A stretch of DNA of 64,000 nt, taken from Rhodocyclaceae bacterium (GTDB lineage: Bacteria; Pseudomonadota; Gammaproteobacteria; Burkholderiales; Rhodocyclaceae). A program made the translations under genes and the position numbers. The notes under the pieces were generated by a model. It was not told where the DNA came from, did not search any database, and saw nothing but the letters and a program-made list of their open reading frames with translations. The stretch is taken from NCBI GenBank assembly GCA_023230455.1, contig JALNXH010000001.1, positions 243,719 to 307,718 of the forward strand. Direction: 5' to 3'. This document shows, in pieces, positions 18,519 through 27,044 of the stretch; the first letter of the stretch is position 1, and every line of letters begins with the position of its first letter.

Positions 18519-19171
18519 TCGACTCCTGGCAAAAGCGGCACGAAACGAACAGCGTCGAAACGGGTTTCGACAAATCCATCGGCACCGCGTTCGATCAGCG
18601 CCAATACCTGACTACGGTCGGTTCCCAGCGGCAGAATCAGGCGGCCACCGACAGACAGCTGATCAAGCAGGGTCTGCGGCGCGCGCTGTGCCGCCGCGGC
18701 GAGGGTGATGGTATCAAACGGCGCTGCCTCCGGCAGCCCAAAATTGCCATCGGCATGTTTCAGGCGTACCCCGGTCAAGCGCAACTGGCGCAAATTGTCG
18801 CGGGCGCGGGCGAGCAGCGGCGCAATGCGCTCCACGGCATAGACATCCTTGCTCAGCATCGCCAGTACGGCCGCCTGATAGCCGCAGCCGGCACCCACCT
18901 CCAACACCTTGCCAAGGCCCGCACGACCGGCCAGGAGCAGCTCGATCATGCGGGCGACGACGAAGGGTTGCGAGATGGTCTGCCCCAGCATCAACGGCAG
19001 CGCGGTGTCTTCGTAGGCACGGTGAGCCAGCGCCGGTTCGACGAAGACATGGCGCGGCACCGTCCCCAATGCCGCCAGCACGCGTTCGTCGCGGATACCT
19101 TCGGCGCGCAGGCGCTCGACCATGCGCGTCCGCATCCGCTGCGAAGTCATGCCGATACCTTGCAGGTTCAT
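18515..19171 (-). CDS. pcm: Protein-L-isoaspartate O-methyltransferase
   Basis: A 218-residue cytosolic enzyme that methylates isoaspartyl residues in aged proteins using S-adenosylmethionine. SAM motif I is KVLEVGAGCGYQAAVLA, and the catalytic-loop segment LGQTISQPFVVARM is present. The ATG at 19171 overlaps the surE stop as ATGA, and its stop overlaps the nlpD start by 4 bases, so surE, pcm and nlpD are coupled. A start at the second Met (MTSQRM) is also possible. Confidence 0.95.
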   Translation of the reverse strand: MNLQGIGMTSQRMRTRMVERLRAEGIRDERVLAALGTVPRHVFVEPALAHRAYEDTALPLMLGQTISQPFVVARMIELLLAGRAGLGKVLEVGAGCGYQAAVLAMLSKDVYAVERIAPLLARARDNLRQLRLTGVRLKHADGNFGLPEAAPFDTITLAAAAQRAPQTLLDQLSVGGRLILPLGTDRSQVLALIERGADGFVETRFDAVRFVPLLPGVE

Positions 19172-19911
19172 GCCAGCAGCCAATCCCGCACGGCCCCGAT
19201 TTGCTGGGTATGAGTGAGGTCGATCTGCAACGGCGTGATTGAGACGTAACCGTTGGCCACGGCATGAAAATCGGTACCCTCTCCGGCATCGGCGGCCTCG
19301 CCCGCCGGACCAACCCAATAGACGGTCTGCCCGCGCGGATTGATCTGCCTGACCACGGGCTCCGCCTTGTGGCGACGGCCGAGTCGGGTCACGCACATCC
19401 CCCTGATCTCCGCATACGGGATATCGGGAATATTCACATTGAGCAGCACCGGCCCGCCCAGCCCCCGCTTCTGAAAGCGCAGGAAGATTTCCCTGGCGAC
19501 TTGCGTCGCCGTATCGAAATGGCGCCCCTCATGGCCGACAAGGGAAAAGGCAATCGACGGCACACCGAGCAGATGCCCCTCCGTCGCCGCCGCTACCGTT
19601 CCGGAATACAACGTATCGTCCCCCATGTTCGCCCCCAGATTGATGCCCGAGAGCACCATGTCCGGCTGATGCTCAACCATGCCTGTAACTGCCAGATGCA
19701 CGCAATCGGTCGGTGTGCCGTTGACATAGTGGAAACCGTTAGCCCCCGAACGGAGAGTCAACGGGCGATCGAGCGTGAGGGAATTGCTGGCCCCGGTGCG
19801 ATCCTGATCGGGAGCGACGACCGTGAACTCGGCGAGTCCGGAGACTGCGCCAGCCAAGGCGGCTAGACCGGGGGCGAGATATCCGTCGTCGTTGCTCAGA
19901 AGAAGGCGCAT
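19168..19911 (-). CDS. surE: 5'/3'-nucleotidase SurE
   Basis: A 247-residue metal-dependent phosphatase acting on nucleoside monophosphates and short polyphosphates, linked to stationary-phase survival. The N-terminal metal site is MRLLLSNDDGYLAPG (Asp8, Asp9), followed by the conserved Ser of GASNSLTLDRPL and the Asn of LSGINLGANMGDDTLYSGTVAAA. It is the first gene of the surE-pcm-nlpD-rpoS unit. About 250 bases upstream lies a TATAAT box with a strongly folding segment between it and the start. Confidence 0.95.
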   Translation of the reverse strand: MRLLLSNDDGYLAPGLAALAGAVSGLAEFTVVAPDQDRTGASNSLTLDRPLTLRSGANGFHYVNGTPTDCVHLAVTGMVEHQPDMVLSGINLGANMGDDTLYSGTVAAATEGHLLGVPSIAFSLVGHEGRHFDTATQVAREIFLRFQKRGLGGPVLLNVNIPDIPYAEIRGMCVTRLGRRHKAEPVVRQINPRGQTVYWVGPAGEAADAGEGTDFHAVANGYVSITPLQIDLTHTQQIGAVRDWLLA

Positions 19912-19959
19912 GACGGCGAATGAACTTTCCGATCGATTAAGAAATCCTGATTTGGAAAT

Positions 19960-20158
19960 TGGCCGCGGCGGCTGGGCTCAAACTCGCGTCCCCAAGAACC
20001 CCTCGTACGGTGGGGCAAGCATCTGCGAGTATCGGGTGCTCCCATCCTGACCACAACCTCCCCTGCGTCTCTACAGGTTAGGCATATCGGCCTAACCGGA
20101 TGCCCGCTCTTGTCAGGCAGTACGCCTCGCTACGACGGAAAACCGGGCCAGGCGGGCG
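19960..20158 (-). ncRNA. Candidate structured RNA or long surE leader (6S RNA is one possibility)
   Basis: Minus-strand TATAAT at 20161-20166 is followed by about 200 bases of dense secondary structure and no convincing reading frame. Stems include GGTTAGGC/GCCTAACC with a CGATAT loop (about 20077-20098), enclosed by CCTGAC/GTCAGG, and a 3' domain closed by ACTCGC/GCGAGT with an inner CCCC/GGGG stem (about 19981-20031). The size and promoter suit a 6S-like RNA, but I cannot match the family consensus with certainty and no clear -35 or T-run is visible. It could instead be a structured 5' leader of surE. Ends are approximate. Confidence 0.35.
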
Positions 20159-20342
20159 CCATTATAGCGGCTAGCTTAGGACCGGGAGCAGGCCATCGTT
20201 GTGGTCCCTCAAATCAGCCGGACTGATAAGCCACCGATTCGCCCACTCTCCCGCATGCAAGGGACAAACGGGAACGACAATCGCGTCGGAAGCCATAAAA
20301 TCAACCTTTGTCGACAACGTCAAAGCTCACCTTGCAGGTACC

Positions 20343-20972
20343 ATGCATCCGCAATTCATACGAAAAGCATCTATCGAGGGACGGGGTTTGGGTGTTGTTT
20401 GGCATCTCTATCTGATTGAATGCATCGATGGCTCTCTCTATACCGGGATCGCCACGGATGTCGAACGGCGCTTTCAACAACATATTTCTGGCAAAGGTGC
20501 GCGCTATACCCGTTCCCACAAGCCCTCGCACTTGGTAGCATTACGCCCCGTCGGTTCGCGGTCGGAAGCCTTGCGCGCCGAATTGGCTGTCAAGCGGCTG
20601 CCGAGGGACAAGAAAATAGCAGCCGTAAGATTGCAGTCGTCTATTTCCATCCATAACAACGAAAGGCTCAACACCATGAACAAGTCGGAACTTATCGAAG
20701 TTGTCGCTGCAGAAGCCGAACTCACCAAGGCTGCCGCAGAGCGGGCGCTGTCCGCCGTCCTCGGCGCAGTCGTCAAGGCCGTCTCCAAGGGCGACTCCGT
20801 TGCCCTGATCGGCTTCGGCTCCTTCAAACCTGCCAAGCGTGCTGCCCGCACAGGTAAAAACCCGAAGACCGGCGCGACCCTCAAGATCGCCGCAACCACC
20901 GTGCCGAAGTTCTCCGCTGGTGCTACCTTCAAAGCCGCTGTCGCTGGTAAGAAGGCTGCTAAGAAGAAGTAA
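20343..20972 (+). CDS. GIY-YIG endonuclease domain reading frame, open through into HU
   Basis: From ATG 20343 (or a TTG at 20388 with GAGGGACGG before it) the frame encodes a GIY-YIG domain of the small UPF0213/YhbQ type: WHLYLIECIDGSLYTGIATDVERRFQQH, with Tyr, Gly and Arg of the active site and RYTRSHKPSHL after it. Relatives end after about 90-100 residues. Here no stop intervenes and the same frame continues through the complete HU gene, giving a 209-residue potential fusion. Whether the fusion is made, or HU is made only from its own ATG at 20676, cannot be told from sequence. The nuclease part ends about residue 98. Confidence 0.65.
   Translation: MHPQFIRKASIEGRGLGVVWHLYLIECIDGSLYTGIATDVERRFQQHISGKGARYTRSHKPSHLVALRPVGSRSEALRAELAVKRLPRDKKIAAVRLQSSISIHNNERLNTMNKSELIEVVAAEAELTKAAAERALSAVLGAVVKAVSKGDSVALIGFGSFKPAKRAARTGKNPKTGATLKIAATTVPKFSAGATFKAAVAGKKAAKKK
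20676..20972 (+). CDS. DNA-binding protein HU
   Basis: A 98-residue nucleoid protein starting MNKSELIEVVAAEAELTKAA, with the HU core VALIGFGSFKPAKRAARTGKNPKTGATLKI and DNA-intercalating arms. The C-terminus is extended by AGKKAAKKK, a lysine-rich tail beyond the usual 90 residues. An AAAGG lies upstream of the ATG. The gene sits in the same frame as the upstream GIY-YIG domain with no stop between. IHF-alpha is encoded separately at 21983-22285. Confidence 0.93.
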   Translation: MNKSELIEVVAAEAELTKAAAERALSAVLGAVVKAVSKGDSVALIGFGSFKPAKRAARTGKNPKTGATLKIAATTVPKFSAGATFKAAVAGKKAAKKK

Positions 20973-20977
20973 TAGAC

Positions 20978-21002
20978 ATTCGGGGGCTTCGGCCCCCGAA
21001 TG
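20978..21002 (+). terminator. Strong hairpin after HU
   Basis: CATTCGGGGGC and GCCCCCGAATG pair with a TTC loop. No T-run follows, so as an intrinsic terminator it is unconventional; it may protect the mRNA 3' end. The first possible ATG of yajD (21000) lies within it. Confidence 0.6.
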
Positions 21003-21023
21003 TCGCATGCGCCGAAGCCAACA

Positions 21024-21404
21024 ATGCCGACGCAAAAAACACCCGATCCCGCAAAGCTTGATCGCCTAGTCGCCGAGGCACGGCGTACGGCCGAATCGAG
21101 GGAGAACGACTACCGCGAACAGGCGCTCAAAATTTACCCGTGGATCTGCGGGCGCTGCGCAAGGGAGTTCACTCGAACAAACCTCCGCGAACTAACCGTT
21201 CATCACCGCGACCACAATCATCACAACAATCCACCGAACGGCAGCAACTGGGAGCTTCTCTGCCTTTACTGCCACGACAACGAGCATCAACGGCAACTCG
21301 AAGCCACCCAGGGCAGCACCATGCAGACAACCCGCGGCGAAATCGCCACCCATTCACCGTTCGCCGATCTGAAATCGCTGCTGCAAAGGAAGGATCGCAA
21401 GTAG
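21024..21404 (+). CDS. yajD: YajD-like HNH nuclease
   Basis: A protein of about 126 residues close to E. coli YajD throughout: YREQALKIYPWICGRCAREF, NLRELTVHHRDHNHHNNP, GSNWELLCLYCHDNEHQ and a final FADLKSLLQRK. HNH residues and two Cys-x2-Cys pairs for structural zinc are present, so it is probably a DNA endonuclease of unknown cellular role. The start is uncertain: ATG 21000 falls inside the HU hairpin, so ATG 21024 (MPTQKTPDP) is preferred. Neither has a clear Shine-Dalgarno. Confidence 0.85.
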   Translation: MPTQKTPDPAKLDRLVAEARRTAESRENDYREQALKIYPWICGRCAREFTRTNLRELTVHHRDHNHHNNPPNGSNWELLCLYCHDNEHQRQLEATQGSTMQTTRGEIATHSPFADLKSLLQRKDRK

Positions 21405-21484
21405 CCTACGGCTACCGAGGCTGCGCCGAACTCCATGAACAGGATCGGGAGAAGCGCTTTGTCGGGGAAATTACGATTCCGCAG

Positions 21485-21517
21485 AAAAAAGGCCAATCCG
21501 AAGATTGGCCTTTTTTT
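21485..21517. terminator. Bidirectional Rho-independent terminator
   Basis: AAAGGCCAATC and GATTGGCCTTT pair with a CGAA loop, with A-run and T-run on either side. It can end yajD transcription and, on the other strand, the tRNA-Pro transcript. Confidence 0.88.
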
Positions 21518-21524
21518 AATCTAC

Positions 21525-21602
<78 letters not shown>

Positions 21603-21642
21603 CTGGTCGCGGATTATATAGTAAAGGGCGAGATCGGTTGGC

Positions 21643-21999
21643 TCAAACACGCAGAATTTCAACGATCGCCGCCAACTCCGCACGCAATGAAAAAGACTTG
21701 ACTGGAGTGTCGCGACTCTCACCGCGAACCGCAGTGTCTTCCAGACGATTACGTGCCCCGCTAATGGTGAAACCTTCTTCGTAAAGCAGCTGGCGTATGC
21801 GGCGCACCAACAACACTTCATGGTGCTGATAATAGCGCCGATTGCCTCGCCGCTTGACCGGCTTCAATTGATTGAATTCCTGCTCCCAGTAACGCAAGAC
21901 ATGGGGTTTAACTCCGCACAACTCGCTGACCTCGCCGATGGTGAAGTAGCGCTTGGCGGGAATCGGCGGCAATTCCTCGCGATTAACGGACGTTGCCAT
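21643..21999 (-). CDS. MerR-family transcriptional regulator
   Basis: A 118-residue protein with an N-terminal winged-helix MerR domain: RYFTIGEVSELCGVKPHVLRYWEQEF, then the wing RRGNRRYYQHHEVLLVRRI. The C-terminal part is short and has no metal-binding cysteines, so the effector is unknown. It belongs to the MerR-like group that follows ihfA in proteobacteria. It overlaps ihfA by 17 bases (21983-21999) and is thus coupled to it. Confidence 0.9.
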   Translation of the reverse strand: MATSVNREELPPIPAKRYFTIGEVSELCGVKPHVLRYWEQEFNQLKPVKRRGNRRYYQHHEVLLVRRIRQLLYEEGFTISGARNRLEDTAVRGESRDTPVKSFSLRAELAAIVEILRV

Positions 22000-22285
22000 T
22001 CTGGGTAGCGTCTACCGTGGACTTGAGTTTCTGGCTGGCGTGGAAGGTAACCACACGACGCGCGGTGATGGGAATTTCTTCCCCAGTCTTGGGATTGCGG
22101 CCCGGACGCTGTGGCTTGTCGCGCAGTTGGAAGTTACCGAAACCGGAGAGCTTTACGCTATCGCCGGTTTCGAGCGCAGTGCGCACTTCCTCAAAAAAAC
22201 TTTCGACCATATCCTTGGCTTCACGTTTGTTAAGGCCAACCTTATCAAACAGCAGGTCGGCCAGTTCCGCTTTGGTCAGCGTCAT
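21983..22285 (-). CDS. ihfA: Integration host factor alpha subunit
   Basis: A 100-residue DNA-bending protein that pairs with IHF-beta (not in this window). The start MTLTKAELADLLFDKVGLNKREA and the core VKLSGFGNFQLRDKPQRPGRNPKTGEEIPI with the intercalating proline are typical. The ATG at 22285 is chosen over one 11 codons upstream that overlaps pheT. The pheT-ihfA-merR order is the classical one. Confidence 0.95.
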   Translation of the reverse strand: MTLTKAELADLLFDKVGLNKREAKDMVESFFEEVRTALETGDSVKLSGFGNFQLRDKPQRPGRNPKTGEEIPITARRVVTFHASQKLKSTVDATQNGNVR

Positions 22286-22314
22286 CGCACTCCCCTGAAT
22301 TCCTTTTTGATTCT

Positions 22315-24693
22315 TCAACGCCGCAACTCGGCGGCGAATTTCTGTTCAGCCATGGCAATCAGAGAGGCCATCGCCGCATCCACTTCTGCATCCTCCAGCG
22401 TGCGTTGAGTATCTTGCATAACTACCCGAAACGCAAGGCTTTTTCGCCCTTCGGCGACACCTTTCCCGTGATATAGATCGAACAACTCTATGCCAGTGAC
22501 AATCGCCGGCGCGGCACGGCGAAGGGCTTCATACAGTCCTTGCCAAGGCGTCGCGTGATTGACGATCAACGCTAGATCACGCACCACCGCCGGGAAGCGC
22601 GAGACTTCCCGATAGGCCGGAATCCCCTGTTGCACCAGCGCATCCATCTCCAGCTCGAAGGCAACGGCCGCGGTACCGAGTTCGTATTTTTGCATCCAGC
22701 GCGGATGCAGTTCGCCGAGCATGCCTATGTCTTTGCCATCAATGCACACCCTGGCGGAGCGGCCGGGATGCAGCGCAGGATGATCGACGCGCTCAAAGAC
22801 CGGACTACGGCCAGCCAGAAGCGCCTCGACATCCGCCTTGAGATCGTAGAAATCGACAGCACGCTTCGGCACTCCCCACTGCTCCGGCTGCGCCGCGCCG
22901 GCTGCCAACCCGGCCAGCCGCAGCGGCTGGCGAAAGCCCTTCACCGGCTCAGCGGCTGCATCAGTGAGGAAGCAGCGCCCGATTTCGAACACTTTCACGC
23001 GGTCCTGCTGGCGCTTGCGGTTGGTGACCAGCACCGCAACCAAGCCGCCGATCAGGCTGGAGCGCATCACGCCCATCTGACTGGCAATCGGATTGGCCAG
23101 GACAATGGGCTTACCGTTTCCGCAAAAATCTGCTTCCCATACCGCTTCGACAAAACTGAAATTCACCGTCTCCTGATAGCCCAGCGCGGCAACGCTGCGG
23201 CGCAGGGCCATTGCACCACGGCGGGACTCATCCAGAGGCATCATCGCCATCTTGGCGACAGGCGGTCGTGCTGGGATATTGTCGTAGCCATAGAGACGTC
23301 CAACTTCCTCGATCAGATCCTCTTCGATCTGGATGTCGAAGCGATGCGCAGGGGGCGTCACCAGATGATCGGCGCCGATCGGCTCGCAAGGCAAGCCGAG
23401 GCCGCTCAATAAGGCAGCAATGCGCTCAGCATCAAGACCGACGCCCAAGACCTTGGCGACACGTGCGGTGCGCAGACGTACCGGTGTCCGCTTTGGCAAA
23501 TCAGCGTCCGATACCGCCTCAATGACCGGTCCGGCGGCACCACCGCAGAGTTCGAGCACCAGCCGGGTCGCCCGCTCGATGGCGCTACGCTGCAACTGAA
23601 AATCCACGCCACGTTCGAAACGATAGGAAGAGTCCGATGAAAAACCGAGGGCGCGGGCTTTGCCGGCAATTGCATCGGGTGCAAAAAAAGCCGCCTCGAG
23701 AAAGATGTCGGTCGTCGCTGCCGTCACCGCGGAAGCATCGCCCCCCATGATCCCGGCCAGCGCCAGCGCGCCGGCCTCGTCGGCAATTAGCGCCAGATCG
23801 GCATCCGGGGTGACGGTCTGACCGTTGAGCAGGGTGAGTTGTTCGCCTTGCCGCGGATAGCGCACGTGGATAACGCCCGACAACTTGGCGTTGTCGAAGG
23901 CATGCATCGGCTGGCCCAATTCCAACATCACATAGTTGGTGACATCGACCACCACCGAAATACTGCGAATGCCGCTGCGCTCCAGGCGCTGCCGCATCCA
24001 GGCCGGCGTCGGCGCTGCCGCATTGACGCCCTTGATCAAACGACCGCAGTAGCGGGAGCAAACCGCCGACGCGTCGAGCACCACCGCACGGGTTTCCTGA
24101 TGAGTCGCCGCGACGGCGTCGAGGGTCGGCCGCTTGAGCGGGGCACCGGTCAACGCCGCAACCTCCCGTGCGATGCCTGACAGCGAAAGGCAGTCGGCCC
24201 GATTGGGCGTCAGTTTCAGAGTGATCAGGCGGTCGTCGAGATCGAGATACTCGCGCACGCTGCGGCCGACCGGCGCATCGGCCGGCAGCACCAACAGGCC
24301 GTCGGCATCCGCCGCAAGGCCCAATTCCCTTGCCGAGCAAAGCATGCCGAAACTCTCGATACCCCGCACTTTGGCCTGCTTGATCTCGATTCCGGGCAGC
24401 TTCGCACCGACAAGGGCACAAGGCACGCGAAGATCGACAGCTGCGTTCGGCGCACCGCAAACGATCTGTAGCAGGCCATGTTCGCCGGCATCCACTTGAC
24501 AAAGACGCAGCCTGTCGGCATTGGGATGTTTTTCCGCGCTGACGATGCGCGCCACGACCACCTGATCGAAGGCCGGCGCGACCGGATCGAGTTGTTCCAC
24601 TTCCAGCCCCGCCATGGTCAAAGCGTGGGCCAGCGCCTCGCTGTCGAGCGAAGGGTTTACCAGGGTGCGCAGCCAGGATTCCGAAAATTGCAT
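22315..24693 (-). CDS. pheT: Phenylalanine-tRNA ligase beta subunit
   Basis: A 792-residue subunit of the alpha2-beta2 enzyme. The N-terminal EMAP-like tRNA-binding domain (about 40-150, with VRGIESFGMLCSARELGL), B3/B4 editing domain (about 210-370), B5 domain (about 400-475, with EEDLIEEVGRLYGYDNIPA) and the C-terminal ferredoxin-like anticodon domain (FPAVVRDLALIVN at about 705) are in order and full length. It starts 22 bases after pheS. Confidence 0.97.
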   Translation of the reverse strand: MQFSESWLRTLVNPSLDSEALAHALTMAGLEVEQLDPVAPAFDQVVVARIVSAEKHPNADRLRLCQVDAGEHGLLQIVCGAPNAAVDLRVPCALVGAKLPGIEIKQAKVRGIESFGMLCSARELGLAADADGLLVLPADAPVGRSVREYLDLDDRLITLKLTPNRADCLSLSGIAREVAALTGAPLKRPTLDAVAATHQETRAVVLDASAVCSRYCGRLIKGVNAAAPTPAWMRQRLERSGIRSISVVVDVTNYVMLELGQPMHAFDNAKLSGVIHVRYPRQGEQLTLLNGQTVTPDADLALIADEAGALALAGIMGGDASAVTAATTDIFLEAAFFAPDAIAGKARALGFSSDSSYRFERGVDFQLQRSAIERATRLVLELCGGAAGPVIEAVSDADLPKRTPVRLRTARVAKVLGVGLDAERIAALLSGLGLPCEPIGADHLVTPPAHRFDIQIEEDLIEEVGRLYGYDNIPARPPVAKMAMMPLDESRRGAMALRRSVAALGYQETVNFSFVEAVWEADFCGNGKPIVLANPIASQMGVMRSSLIGGLVAVLVTNRKRQQDRVKVFEIGRCFLTDAAAEPVKGFRQPLRLAGLAAGAAQPEQWGVPKRAVDFYDLKADVEALLAGRSPVFERVDHPALHPGRSARVCIDGKDIGMLGELHPRWMQKYELGTAAVAFELEMDALVQQGIPAYREVSRFPAVVRDLALIVNHATPWQGLYEALRRAAPAIVTGIELFDLYHGKGVAEGRKSLAFRVVMQDTQRTLEDAEVDAAMASLIAMAEQKFAAELRR

Positions 24694-24715
24694 GACTTAG
24701 GTCTCGCGCGAGTTT

Positions 24716-25771
24716 TCAGTTGAACTGCGAGAGGAAACGCAGATCGCCCTCAAAGAAGAGGCGCAGGTCGTTGATGCCGTAACGCAGCATGGTGAGCCGA
24801 TCGGGGCCCATGCCGAAAGCGAAGCCGGTATATTTCTCCGCATCGATGCCGCCGAAGCGCAGGACGTTGGGATGAACCACGCCGCAACCGGCGATCTCCA
24901 GCCAGCGACCTTCCAGCGGCCCGCGCATGAAAGCCACATCGATCTCCGCCGACGGCTCGGTAAACGGGAAGAAGGAGGGACGGAAGCGCACCTTGAGATC
25001 ATCGCTTTCAAAGAAGTTCTTCAGGAAGTCGGCGACCACACCCTTCAGATCGGCGAAGCTGACGCCCTCGCCAACCCACAGCCCCTCAACCTGGTGGAAC
25101 ATCGGCGAATGGGTGGCGTCGGAGTCGACTCGATAAACGCGGCCGGGCGCGATGATACGAATTTCTGGCATGCGTTCGAGGTGGCCGTACTTAGCTACGT
25201 GAGCCTGCATGTAGCGCACCTGTACCGGGCTGGTATGGGTGCGCAGCAGCACGTCCTCGCGAACCTTGCCGGCCTCGTCGAGCAGATAGAAGGTGTCGTG
25301 CATCGAACGCGCCGGATGATTGTCCGGCGTGTTCAGGGCAGTGAAGTTATGCCAGTCCGTTTCGATCTCCGGGCCATCGGCCACTTCGAAACCAATGGAA
25401 CGGAACAGTTGCTCGATCCGATCCAGACTGCGCACCACCGGATGCAGCCCGCCACCGGGGCTACCACGTCCGGGCAGGGTCACGTCGAGAGCTTCGGCCG
25501 CCAACTGCGCTTGCAGCGCCGCTTCGCGCAGCGCTTCGCGGCGCGCAACGAGCGCCGCTTCGACGCGATCCTTGGCGACATTGATGGCCGCGCCGGCGCT
25601 TTTACGTTCGTCCGCAGCAAGTTTGCCGAGGCCCTTGAGCAAAGCCGTCAGCGAGCCGTCCTTGCCCAGGTAGCGGGCCTTGGCTTCTTCGAGCTTCGCC
25701 GGTTCAACCGCTGCGGCGAACTCGGCCGTCGCAGCAGCGACCAAGTGTTCGAGTTGTTCGAGATTTTCCAT
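24716..25771 (-). CDS. pheS: Phenylalanine-tRNA ligase alpha subunit
   Basis: A 351-residue catalytic subunit. The N-terminal coiled-coil (about 1-95) is followed by class II motifs: motif 2 RTHTSPVQVRYMQ and PGRVYRVDSDATHSPMFHQ, and motif 3 GFAFGMGPDRLTMLRYG. The length and order are standard. It lies between rplT and pheT in the thrS-infC-rpmI-rplT-pheS-pheT-ihfA operon; the 65-base gap from rplT has no obvious terminator. Confidence 0.97.
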   Translation of the reverse strand: MENLEQLEHLVAAATAEFAAAVEPAKLEEAKARYLGKDGSLTALLKGLGKLAADERKSAGAAINVAKDRVEAALVARREALREAALQAQLAAEALDVTLPGRGSPGGGLHPVVRSLDRIEQLFRSIGFEVADGPEIETDWHNFTALNTPDNHPARSMHDTFYLLDEAGKVREDVLLRTHTSPVQVRYMQAHVAKYGHLERMPEIRIIAPGRVYRVDSDATHSPMFHQVEGLWVGEGVSFADLKGVVADFLKNFFESDDLKVRFRPSFFPFTEPSAEIDVAFMRGPLEGRWLEIAGCGVVHPNVLRFGGIDAEKYTGFAFGMGPDRLTMLRYGINDLRLFFEGDLRFLSQFN

Positions 25772-25836
25772 AGACTCAATAGAAAAGGGAGGCCCCCGGT
25801 TGCCCGAGGCCTCCCTCTTGTTCGCGTCGGTTCTGC

Positions 25837-26196
25837 TTACGCGCCGAGTTTGGCCTTGGCCTGGTTCGCCAGGGCCGCAAACGCCGGCTTGTCGAACACT
25901 GCCAGATCAGCGAGGACCTTGCGATCCACCTCGATGGAGGCCTTCTTCAGGCCGTTCATGAAGGTGCTGTATTTGAGGCCCAGCTCACGGGCACCCGCAT
26001 TGATACGGGCAATCCACAGGGCACGGAACTGACGCTTGCGTTGACGGCGGTCGCGATAGGCATACTGCCCCGCTTTCATCACCGCTTCCTTGGCGATGCG
26101 ATAGACCGTGCTGCGGCGGCCGCGGTAACCCTTGGCCAGAGCAAGAACCTTCTTGTGGCGCGCGCGCGCCGTTACACCACGTTTGACTCTAGGCAT
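25837..26196 (-). CDS. rplT: 50S ribosomal protein L20
   Basis: A 119-residue, highly basic protein starting MPRVKRGVTARARHKKVLAL, the invariant L20 start. It binds 23S rRNA early in 50S assembly. In gammaproteobacteria L20 represses its own operon by binding rpmI mRNA; whether that control exists here is not visible. Ten bases separate it from rpmI. Confidence 0.98.
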   Translation of the reverse strand: MPRVKRGVTARARHKKVLALAKGYRGRRSTVYRIAKEAVMKAGQYAYRDRRQRKRQFRALWIARINAGARELGLKYSTFMNGLKKASIEVDRKVLADLAVFDKPAFAALANQAKAKLGA

Positions 26197-26206
26197 TTAG
26201 CTCTCC

Positions 26207-26404
26207 TTAAGCGTAGGGCAGCATTGCGCGAACCATCCGGACGTCGGAGGCGTGCATCTCCGCCGAACCGCGCAGCTGGCGCTTGGCCTTAGTGGTTTTC
26301 TTGGTCAGGATGTGGCGCTTGAACGCCTGTGAGCGCTTGATGCTGCCACTGCCGCGCACTTTGAAGCGCTTGGCTGCACCGCTCTTGGTCTTCATCTTCG
26401 GCAT
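26207..26404 (-). CDS. rpmI: 50S ribosomal protein L35
   Basis: A 65-residue basic protein, MPKMKTKSGAAKRFKVRGSG at the start and KRQLRGSAEMHASDVRMV towards the end, all typical of L35. The ATG at 26404 with AGGAGA upstream is chosen; the longer open frame extends into the infC-rpmI gap. Co-transcribed with infC and rplT. Confidence 0.97.
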   Translation of the reverse strand: MPKMKTKSGAAKRFKVRGSGSIKRSQAFKRHILTKKTTKAKRQLRGSAEMHASDVRMVRAMLPYA

Positions 26405-26516
26405 CGAAGATCTCCTTTTGACACGGAACCAGGTGGTCGTCGCCTCGACGACACTTGATAACCCGCCCCGCTCATTTCTCCGTCGTCCGGACATATCCCG
26501 GCCAGCGGAAGAATCC

Positions 26517-27044
26517 TTACTTCACCAGCTTTTTCGAAGGCGCCAACACCATGATCAACTGGCGGCCTTCCATTTTCGGAAATTGCTCGACCTGGGCTTG
26601 TTCCAACAAATCCCCCTTGATCCTCTCCAGCATACGCATGCCGATTTCCTGGTGAGCCATTTCCCGACCGCGGAAGCGCAAGGTGATCTTGGCCTTGTCG
26701 CCCTCTCCCAGAAACTTGATGACGTTGCGCAGCTTGATCTGGTAGTCGTTCTCGTCGGTGCCGGGGCGGAATTTGACTTCCTTGACCTGAACCTGCTTCT
26801 GTTTCAGCTTGGCTTCGTGGGCGCGTTTGGATTCCTGATACTTGAACTTGCCGAAGTCCATGATCTTGCACACCGGCGGTTGCGCCATGGGTGCAATTTC
26901 AACCAGATCCAGTTCCGCTTCCTCTGCCAGAGCCAGTGCCTGACGCACAGATACGATACCGAGTTGCTCACCTTCTTCCCCGACCAAACGAATCTCGGGA
27001 GTAGTGATTTCATCATTGACGCGTTGCGTCTTTTCCTGGGCGAT
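26517..27044 (-). CDS. infC: Translation initiation factor IF-3 (ATC start)
   Basis: A 175-residue IF-3 with N-domain (INDEITTPEIRLVGEEGEQLG-type), linker and C-domain (EIGMRMLERIKGDLLEQAQVEQ) complete. The probable start is ATC at 27042-27044, giving IAQEKTQRVNDEI with GGAG nine bases before it; no ATG exists at the family start. Non-canonical start codons underlie infC autoregulation in E. coli, because IF-3 rejects them. A TTG 15 bases further upstream would add five residues but would overlap the Shine-Dalgarno. Confidence 0.94.
   Translation of the reverse strand: MAQEKTQRVNDEITTPEIRLVGEEGEQLGIVSVRQALALAEEAELDLVEIAPMAQPPVCKIMDFGKFKYQESKRAHEAKLKQKQVQVKEVKFRPGTDENDYQIKLRNVIKFLGEGDKAKITLRFRGREMAHQEIGMRMLERIKGDLLEQAQVEQFPKMEGRQLIMVLAPSKKLVK

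Noticed and set aside
19960..20160. tmRNA (one-piece or permuted) in the surE upstream region
   Set aside because: No ALAA-type tag frame, no proper T arm and no CCA end could be found on either strand.
24872..26032. 386-residue open frame antisense to pheS and rplT
   Set aside because: Covers two genes certain on the other strand; no ribosome-binding site or domain.
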